Assembly: GCA_039090855.1 (NCBI GenBank)
Contig: CM076995.1
Location: 120,478,270-120,542,269 of the forward strand
DNA: 64,000 nucleotides
DNA from: Macrothele yani
Taxonomy: Eukaryota > Arthropoda > Arachnida > Araneae > Macrothelidae
Direction of reading: 5' to 3'
A model generated the notes under the pieces. It was not told where the DNA came from. It did no database searches and saw only the letters and a list, made by a program, of their open reading frames with translations. The translations under genes and the position numbers were made by a program. Shown in pieces: positions 57,451 to 64,000 of this stretch (position 1 is the first letter of the stretch; each line of letters begins with the position of its first letter).

Positions 57451-57793
57451 TTTTAGCCACATTTTTTTTTTCTTATTTATGTTAACATTATTGATAACCA
57501 AAGATTCTGTATGTACTAGAAAAAAATGCTTTCAAAAAAAAAAAATTATATCATGAGCAAAACAATTTTAGAACTAGTCTGAAGAAATTAAACAGCTAGC
57601 TTCTATCAGGAAATCTAGTAATTCAGTTTTTAAGAGTTTTTTTTTTTTTTTTTTTTCAGTCATTTTGAAAATTCGTAAAAGCACTGTCTTACACATGACA
57701 TGGATCAGTTGAAACCACACTGGTTAAAAAAAAACAGTTTTGTAATACAAACAACTTATCAGCATGCATCAAAATCATAAGCACATCATCATG

Positions 57794-58349
57794 CAGGGTT
57801 CCCACTGTCCTTATAAACCCTTAAAAAGTGCTTAATTTTTTTTTCAGGGTGTGTAAAAGTCCTTAATTTTTGTCAGGAATTCACCAAAGTGCTAAAAAGT
57901 ACTTACTTTTTCCCCTTATTGCCTGCATGAAATGCAGAAGTTACAACATAGTGCATACAACGTCTGCTGCTGGTTGGCTACTTTGATGTTGATGCCATGT
58001 GACATCGGCAGAAAGTCTGTGGGAGAGCTCGGGGCAGAATCTGTTGTCAGTGACTCATGGCGAACTTGACTTTGACTTTGGTTTTACAATTCAAGCCATG
58101 AAATAATTATGTGCAACATCCAAATCTAGATCTTATAATTTCACTACAGTTTTATGATTTACGTTCGTTTTGTTGCATATGTGATTATTCTCTCATATGA
58201 AAACTGATTTGACCAGCAGAACTGTCTTTAAAATTGCATAAATTTTAATTTATTACATCCTTAAATTTGAATTATATGCAATAATATTACAAGCTTCATC
58301 AACACACTTTAGTTTATATAATTAAGTCATGTGTAAAAGTATATTCATA
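57794..58349 (+). repeat. Dispersed repeat, copy 2, with CAGGGTTCCCAC end
   Basis: Begins CAGGGTTCCCACTGTCC, a hAT-type end, followed by several CCTTAA(A/T)-AGTGCTTA-like blocks. From about 57935 it follows copy 1 (49670-50245) closely to GTCATGTGTAAAAGT at 58327-58341, where a Tc1 element interrupts it (target TA 58350-58351). The continuation was not found beyond the Tc1. 57451-57793 is AT-rich with T and A runs only. Confidence 0.65.
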
Positions 58350-58351
58350 TA

Positions 58352-59245
58352 CACTGACGGGGGAAAAAATCCCAACAACAAGAAGGGGTTGTGTTAGATA
58401 AACGACAGTTGGTAGGCGGTGAGAGTACATCTGTAAGATGACGTCTATGCAAATTTCGCGCTCGGCGCATACGTGTGGCGCTGGTAGCGCCTCGGAACAT
58501 GCAAAGCAGGTTTGCTGTAAATACGCGCTGTAACGTTCGTGAGCGTTAGTTATCGTTGAGATTCGCCGTAGGGGGTTGATGTTAGTCAAGAATGCCTTTA
58601 AGAAGACGAAGAAGCCATTATCAAAAGCTCACCGAGTTTGAACGAGGTCGTGTAATAGGGCTACGAGAAGGTGGATTTTCTTTCCGCAATATTGCAAAAC
58701 GACTTGGCAGGAATGTAGCCACTGTGCATGATTGTTGGCAGCTGTGGTCAGGGAAAGGTACTGCCTCAAGAAGACCGGGTTCCGGCCGGCCACGTGGCAC
58801 TACTGAGAGGGAAGACCACCGTGTACGGCGTATGGCCGTGGCGCATCGTACCGCGTCTGCGGCAGCAATTCAAGCTGCAGTTGCCACCACAGTGACACAA
58901 CGAACTGTTACAAATCAGTTACTTGAAGGACAGCTCCGAGCCAGACGCCCTGTAGCGTGCATTCCACTTACTCCAAACCACTGCCGTTTGCGACGTCAGT
59001 GGTGTCAAGCTAGAGCTCATTGGAGGACGGAGTGGAGATCTGTTGTGTTTTCTGATGAAAGCCGGTTCTGCCTGGGTGCCAGTGATGGCCGTGTGTTGGT
59101 TAGAAGGAGGCCAGGTGAGTGCCTGCAACCAACCTGTCTGCGGCCGAGACACACTGGACCTACACCTGGAGGTATGGTCTGGGGAGAAATTTCCTATGAC
59201 AGCAGGAGCACTCTCGTGGTCATCCCACGCACCCTGATTGAGTGA
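58352..59245 (+). mobile_element. 3'-truncated Tc1-like element
   Basis: The left end CACTGACGGGGGAAAAAAT follows TA at 58350-58351, typical of Tc1 elements in insects. A matching right TIR was not found in the next 1.3 kb, and recognisable transposon sequence stops at about 59245. The element has lost its 3' third. Confidence 0.8.
58592..59245 (+). CDS. Truncated Tc1 transposase ORF, 217 residues
   Basis: An open, unshifted N-terminal two thirds of a Tc1 transposase. Helix-turn-helix at about residues 13-50 (LTEFERGRVIGLREGGFSFR, AKRLGRNVATV), a GRPR AT-hook-like linker at 65-68, a second DNA-binding helix pair to about 120, and the catalytic core entered at SDESRF with the first Asp at residue 155. 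TPGGMVWGEISY follows. The ORF ends at RTLIE-stop (59245), before the second Asp and the Glu, so it cannot catalyse. It could still make a DNA-binding fragment. This is the least mutated Tc1 coding region here and probably decayed by one 3' deletion. Confidence 0.85.
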   Translation: MPLRRRRSHYQKLTEFERGRVIGLREGGFSFRNIAKRLGRNVATVHDCWQLWSGKGTASRRPGSGRPRGTTEREDHRVRRMAVAHRTASAAAIQAAVATTVTQRTVTNQLLEGQLRARRPVACIPLTPNHCRLRRQWCQARAHWRTEWRSVVFSDESRFCLGASDGRVLVRRRPGECLQPTCLRPRHTGPTPGGMVWGEISYDSRSTLVVIPRTLIE

Positions 59246-60434
59246 CTTTGTACACAGCATGGTAGTTGGTACCAGGCATTCCAGGCCAAGCATCTCCCAA
59301 ACAGCCATCCTAAAACCACAGCGAAGATTTATCCTTGAATGGCAGAACACAAAAACTTTCAGCAATCTGGTGGATCACAGAGGTAAAAGGAAACTGGGGA
59401 GAATTGTGCAGTCAAGTAGACAGGCTACAATCATGCAGATCACTGCAAATTTTAGCATTTGTGTGCCGAGGGTCATTTCACAATAGAGCTACAACAGCTA
59501 ACAACAATATCGCCTGCCACCTTTGACCCTCTTGTCCATCAGCTCGTTTTGCCCACAGGATTGCCAATTGCTAGAAATTTTTGCGTGTTATGTCATTTGC
59601 AATAAACCTTGCTGCAGTTATGCATAAAAAGCATAGGGAGACAGCCATTTGAGAGATGCTCAACAAGCTGGTCTGCCTGATTTCTGGTGCACAATACACT
59701 CGCATTGCATCTTGCATGTTCAAATGAGCCATTTATGTGAAAAAGGTGGTGTACCTGATAAACTGGCATCTCAGTGTGCATTGTAGCTTTTTTAATGAAT
59801 TACAAGTATACACGTGCACTACACTATTTTACCAATATAGATATTGGACACATTTAAAAATTTGTCTTAATCAGTGCCTTGTTGATTAATTGGGAGGTGG
59901 CACACCCTATGTACTAAGCTTAGCATACACAAACTGTTGCTGTCATATTTTTCCATGGTATATTGTCCCAAGTGCACACACTTAGCTGCATATGCCCCTT
60001 ATGCCATTAATTCTTGTCATCCAAGCTAAAGGAAGAAAAGAAAGATAAGTTATCCATTAAAAAAACAATTGGATTCTTTCTTTTTTGGAGACTAGATTCG
60101 AGAACAGTTGTGTTTTCAAAATAATTAATAAACCAGCCTTCAAGGAAAGCCAAAATTTGAAATCTTTTTTAATAAGAAATGAAACAAAATGAAAAAGTAA
60201 ATATAGTGGCTTTTCTTATTGCATGGCCTACAGCTATATAAAACTGAAAAATGTTAGAAGCCTTAATAAAATAGTCTGTGGATGACTGCTAATGTATTTT
60301 TGTGTAGCACTGTACTGTACCTGCATAAAGTTTAGTAACTCACTCCTGTATCATCATAAAATAAGATTTAAAAAAAAAATGTGGATAACAATGAAAGAGT
60401 TACTTAAGAACTGCAAGAGAGGATACCATATGTA
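59246..60434. other. Intergenic, no gene recognised
   Basis: AT-rich sequence with no signature-bearing ORF. The continuation of the truncated Tc1 or of the copy 2 repeat is not recognisable here. Confidence 0.5.
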
Positions 60435-60436
60435 TA

Positions 60437-62610
60437 AGGGTTTTTCAATAAGTAGTGAGACCCTTCAGCTGGAGTGCGTTTGTGCTTCCTAATTTTGTTA
60501 ATGGGTGGCGCTAATGTACAGGAGATATAAAGTCTGTAACTGCATTGCAGCTTATTTGTTACGGAACAAATAAAGGTAACTTGATCAAGCTAGTTACGTT
60601 ACATGAAAAAAAACTTTTACACGAAAGTTTGTAAGTTGGGAGCTTTTGACCTTATCTTAGGTCTTCATCACACCAATGGAGGACTATGATTGTTGCCAGA
60701 TTCTACATTTGATTGTTTTCTGTTTTTGTTGCCAAAACTTAGAATTGATCTCCAAATCATCGGAATGTAGAGAGGAGATTCGGAATTGAGTTGAAAATAA
60801 TTTCCAGGCTTTCACGGTAATGGAGGGCAAAACGATTGTCAAAAGAAGACGATTGTTGAAAATAATTTCAAGGCTTTCACGGTAACGGAGGGCAAAACGA
60901 TTGTCAAAAGAAGCAATTCGTTTTGCTTTGTCCCATTGGGGAGCTGCAGATGTGTCTTCCATTGTCAAAATAGACAAGGCTGTATTATTAGGATTGGCTT
61001 TCAAAACATCTTCTTTTTTTTTTTTTCTTTTTTTTTTTTTTTGTGCTTTTTTTGACAATCGTTTTGTCCTCCGTTACCGCAAAAGCCTGGAAATTATTTT
61101 CAACTCATTGACTTGCAATTCTGAATCTCCTCTCTACATTCTGATGATCTGGATATCAATTCTAAGTTTTGGCAACAAAAATAGTAAAAATTCAAATGTA
61201 GAATCTGGCAACAATCTTAGCCCTCCATTGGCGTGATGAAGACCTAAGATAAGGTCGAAAGCTCCCAACTTACGAACTTTCTTGTAAAAGTTTTTTTCAT
61301 GTAACGTAACTAGCGTGATCAAGTTACTTTTATTTGTCATAATTGTTACGTGCTTTGTCCATTATCATCTTGTTGCAGAAGCAGTGTAATGTGCTGTAAT
61401 TCAATTTTTGAAAGTGGAGAAAACGCCACCGAGCAGAATTCACAGACGAATGAAGGCGGTGTACAGCCCTGCTTTTCTTCCATGCCGTATTGTAATGTGG
61501 AGGCACCAGTTCTGTAGTGGTGGACGAACTAGCACTGCAGACCAGCCAAGATCAGGAGCACCACGTCATGCTGTTTCAGTGATGACAATTGCACGTGTTG
61601 ATGCTGCAGTAAAGACCAACCGAAGAAACGTGATCTAAGAACTGGCGAACAGTGCGGGTGGGAACATTGGAACTGTCAATACAAGCATGCATTCGTATCT
61701 TGAATATAGTAAGGTCTGCACCACATGAATACCGAAACATCCGTTCGATGAACAGATGAGTCAACGAATGGAGATTTTTACATCCTTGGACCTATGGAAA
61801 TATTTCTCAAATGCAAACATTTCACTTCGGATGATCAGGTGCATGAAGCTGTAGGTCTTTCGATGAATAGGACTATCAATACAGCATCGAGATGAGTCAA
61901 CAAATGGGACTTTTGTTACAGCATCTGTTCTGCTACCAGGAAGAAGGTGATTTCCTGCTACGCATTATTGCTGGGGACAAAAGCTGGTGTAATCATTTCA
62001 AGCCAGAGTCGAAACACCAGAGCATGCAGTGGAAACTTTTATGATCGCCAACTCAGAGGAAATCACCGTCCACCATTCCTGCAGGCAAGGTGATGTTAAC
62101 CCTATTCTTTGACCATCGAGGACCATTGCTCTTGAATAACTGCCAAAAGGATCAACCATCAATGCCAAAAGATATTATCAAATTTTAATGAAGCTTTGAC
62201 AAGCTATCAAAAACAAGAGACCTGGCAACTTCACTCAGGCTATTGTGCTTCTGCATGATAACACCCAGCCGCATATGGCAGTTACCACACAAAGGACATT
62301 ACAGCGCTTTGGTTGGGAAGTCCTTCAACATCTAGTGTATAGTATTGACGTATTGTCCTGCGATTTTCACATTTTTGGACCTATGAAAAAATTTCTCAGA
62401 GGCAAATGTTTCACTTTGGATGATCAGATGCGTGAAGGTGTAGAAAACTGGTCATAGCAACAGCTTGCCTCCTCCTATGCCATAGGAATACAAGATCTTG
62501 TGCAGTGATGGGACCGCTGTCTAAATTGTGGCGGCAATTATTTTTAGGTATGATACTGAAAAGTTTTGATTCTGTCGGGCAGAAAATCTCACTACTTATT
62601 GAACAACCCT
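60437..62610 (+). mobile_element. Mariner-like element with scrambled, broken transposase
   Basis: TIRs share AAGGGTT(T/G)TTCAATAAGT in inverted copies, with TA-TA at both borders (60433-60436 and 62611-62614). After removing the 60564-61342 insertion it is about 1.4 kb. The + strand transposase starts near 61408 (VEKTPPSRIHRRMKAVYSPA, GGRTSTADQPRSGAPRHAV), the mariner helix-turn-helix and linker. The C-terminal part near 62225-62455 reads VLLHDNTQPHMA (second Asp), SCDFHIFGPMKKFLRGKCFT (third Asp) and LDDQMREGV. Stops and frameshifts separate them. A copy of the PMKKFL...DDQMREGV coding block is misplaced at about 61775-61853. Confidence 0.85.
60564..61342. mobile_element. Foldback (inverted-repeat) insertion with 8-base TSD
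   Basis: TTGTTACG flanks it at 60556-60563 and 61343-61350. The left arm (60564 to about 60910) and right arm (about 61040-61342) are inverted copies: GTAACTTGATCA, GGGAGCTTTTGACCTTATCT and CAAAACGATTGTCAAAA all reappear as complements. Within the left arm a segment of about 55 bases (CAGGCTTTCACGGTAA...GATTGTCAAAAGAAG) is duplicated in tandem (60803-60850 and 60868-60915). A T tract lies at about 61014-61042. No coding capacity. An 8-base duplication is what hAT-type mobilisation produces. Confidence 0.8.
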
Positions 62611-62614
62611 TATA

Positions 62615-63434
62615 AATGAACAGTCCACTGTGTGACAGCTTGCACAGGGTCTAATTTCAAGTGAAATTGTTTAGTGAATGAGATGGATAAGTGAATGCAG
62701 TCTCAGTTTTATCTGTTCTTTGTAATTGACATTGGTTACATGAAGAATCAGGATGATATATTCTGTAATTAGTGTTCCTATTTATCAGCAGTCTTTTGCA
62801 ATTGTAAAGAAATTTGAAGAGGGGTGTATTTCAAGATGATATTGATTGATTCATGTGTATAATAGTAGCATGAATGATGCCATTGACAGTCATCTGATTG
62901 CTGATGCTTGCATCATTGGCAAGTCAGCTAATTATCATACCTAGGACACCTGTTTTTGTAGGGCTTGGAACTTTTAGTTACAAAAGAGAAAAGTTTTTAT
63001 TCTGGTAAGCTTACTCAGTAGCTCTAAAGTAATGTGCCATCCCATTTGCACTCCTTTGTTGATTAAATAAAGAGGTGAAATCCAACCACAATTAATCAAA
63101 AAATTAAAATTTTACCTTGGTCCTATACTTTTTCAGTATCAAAACAGTATAATTCACAATTAAGCATTCATTAGATTAAACTTTTTTATGAGCAATAAAA
63201 AATACATGGCGCTTTTCCTAGGTGAGGGGAGAAACACGAATCTAACACCTCAGCCTGTCTCTTCCCTCTGACAGACTGTGAAGCTGGTAGAATGTGCTAA
63301 TGAGTTAAGTTCATAAGGGCCAATAGCTTTTACCATCAGCAGAGAATGGATTTGAAGAAGTTATTTGTTGTGGCAGTGTATTATATTCTAATGAGCACAA
63401 TGCAGACTGTGAACATGACTGACATTTTTGAAAG
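62615..63434. other. Intergenic, no recognised feature
   Basis: AT-rich. Nothing supported. Confidence 0.5.
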
Positions 63435-64000
63435 TGTATGGCTATCAACATGGGTGCCCATAGGGAGGCCGAGAGGCAAGAGGGGGCATTTGCCCTCCAT
63501 TGGAAATCTGACTGTCACTTCAGTTTTTGGGAGGCACCAGGGCCATGGCCAGAAAGAATTTTTGGGTGGGGTTTCTGAATTTGAAAAGTAATTTTCACCG
63601 TATGTTATAAATATGTTGAGGTTTTTCTCTGTCACATTTTATTTGCACACAAAATTCAATTTGATACTCTCTATTTTTCAAATACTGATTTATGTGCTAT
63701 GCTACTTACAAAAATTTATAAAACAATTATTTTATTTTTTAAACATTGTAAACATTTTTGGGAGAGTTTAAACCCTCAGAACCCATACCTGACTATGGCC
63801 CTGGGTGGCACCACAAAGATTTTTAGCACAACATTAATTCTGATTGCTAAGTTTTGTGTTAAACTTCTGGAGATGTGTTTGCTTTCAGTAAAAACATTGG
63901 GATTTTGCAGTAGAGCAGTAGAAGATAATAATACTGAAATTTGCCAGTGCATGTTGGAACACAGCATGCATGAGTACAGTACAGAGCTGTGTGAAAGACA
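63435..64000 (+). repeat. Dispersed repeat, copy 3 (runs off the window)
   Basis: GGCATTTGCCCTCC near 63485 matches GCATTTGCCC of copy 1, and ACTGAAATTTGCCA-TGCAT-TTGGAACACAGCATGCAT near 63930-63970 matches 49605-49645. The GGGCATTTGCCC-type block occurs with GGGTGGGGTTTC and later CCCTGGGTGGCACC, which may be subterminal repeats. Open at the right edge. Confidence 0.5.

Noticed and set aside
57157..57456. 99-codon hydrophobic ORF as a membrane protein
   Set aside because: Lies over the frameshifted C-terminus and 3' tail of a Jockey/I-like LINE fragment; hydrophobicity comes from T-rich sequence.

Overview
This window is eukaryotic, almost certainly from an arthropod. There are no bacterial-style operons. 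Coding sequence is sparse and split by splice sites, the DNA is AT-rich with long T and A runs, and transposable elements of at least five superfamilies are stacked on each other. The only host gene I can support is the 3' end of a TM9SF2-like gene (transmembrane 9 superfamily, nonaspanin) on the + strand. Its last three coding exons lie at 6206-6317, 21520-21691 and 44846-44913, separated by introns of about 15.2 kb and 23.2 kb. The exons join in phase and give an unbroken C-terminus ending in Lys-Val-Asp. A poly(A) signal lies about 270 bases past the stop. Upstream exons are outside the window, so 1-6205 is probably the preceding intron. The precise taxon cannot be read from this; an insect or chelicerate is the best guess.

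Layout: 1-2462 holds a short tandem repeat, a BED-finger/coiled-coil fragment and a decayed Tc1 element. 2468-5922 is a palindromic element whose right arm carries two later DNA-transposon insertions. Intron A (6318-21519) holds two nearly identical, intact RTE-like non-LTR retrotransposons in opposite orientation (6475-9453 minus, 18005-21030 plus), a decayed ZBED-like hAT transposase, two tRNA-derived SINE families (one in tandem array) and a second LINE with two in-frame stops. Intron B (21692-44845) holds a decayed mariner, a diverged tandem array of roughly 144-base units carrying CTCF-like motifs, a three-level nest (RTE inside a Ty3-like LTR element inside a Tc1 element), three further Tc1 elements with target-site TA duplications, and a SINE composite with a 13-base target-site duplication.

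Downstream of the gene (44914-64000) I see no second host gene. There is AT-rich 3' flank, a three-copy dispersed repeat, a ZNF862-like hAT relic, a non-autonomous-looking element with CAGGGATC ends and its own BED-finger ORF, the RNase H tail of a Jockey/I-like LINE, a truncated Tc1 transposase ORF, and a mariner relic that contains an inverted-repeat (foldback) insertion.

The parts do not form a pathway. The biology is a Golgi/endosomal membrane-protein gene whose introns have grown by repeated transposition, leaving a readable relative chronology of insertions. I read everything by eye; superfamily assignments come from recognisable motifs, not database searches.
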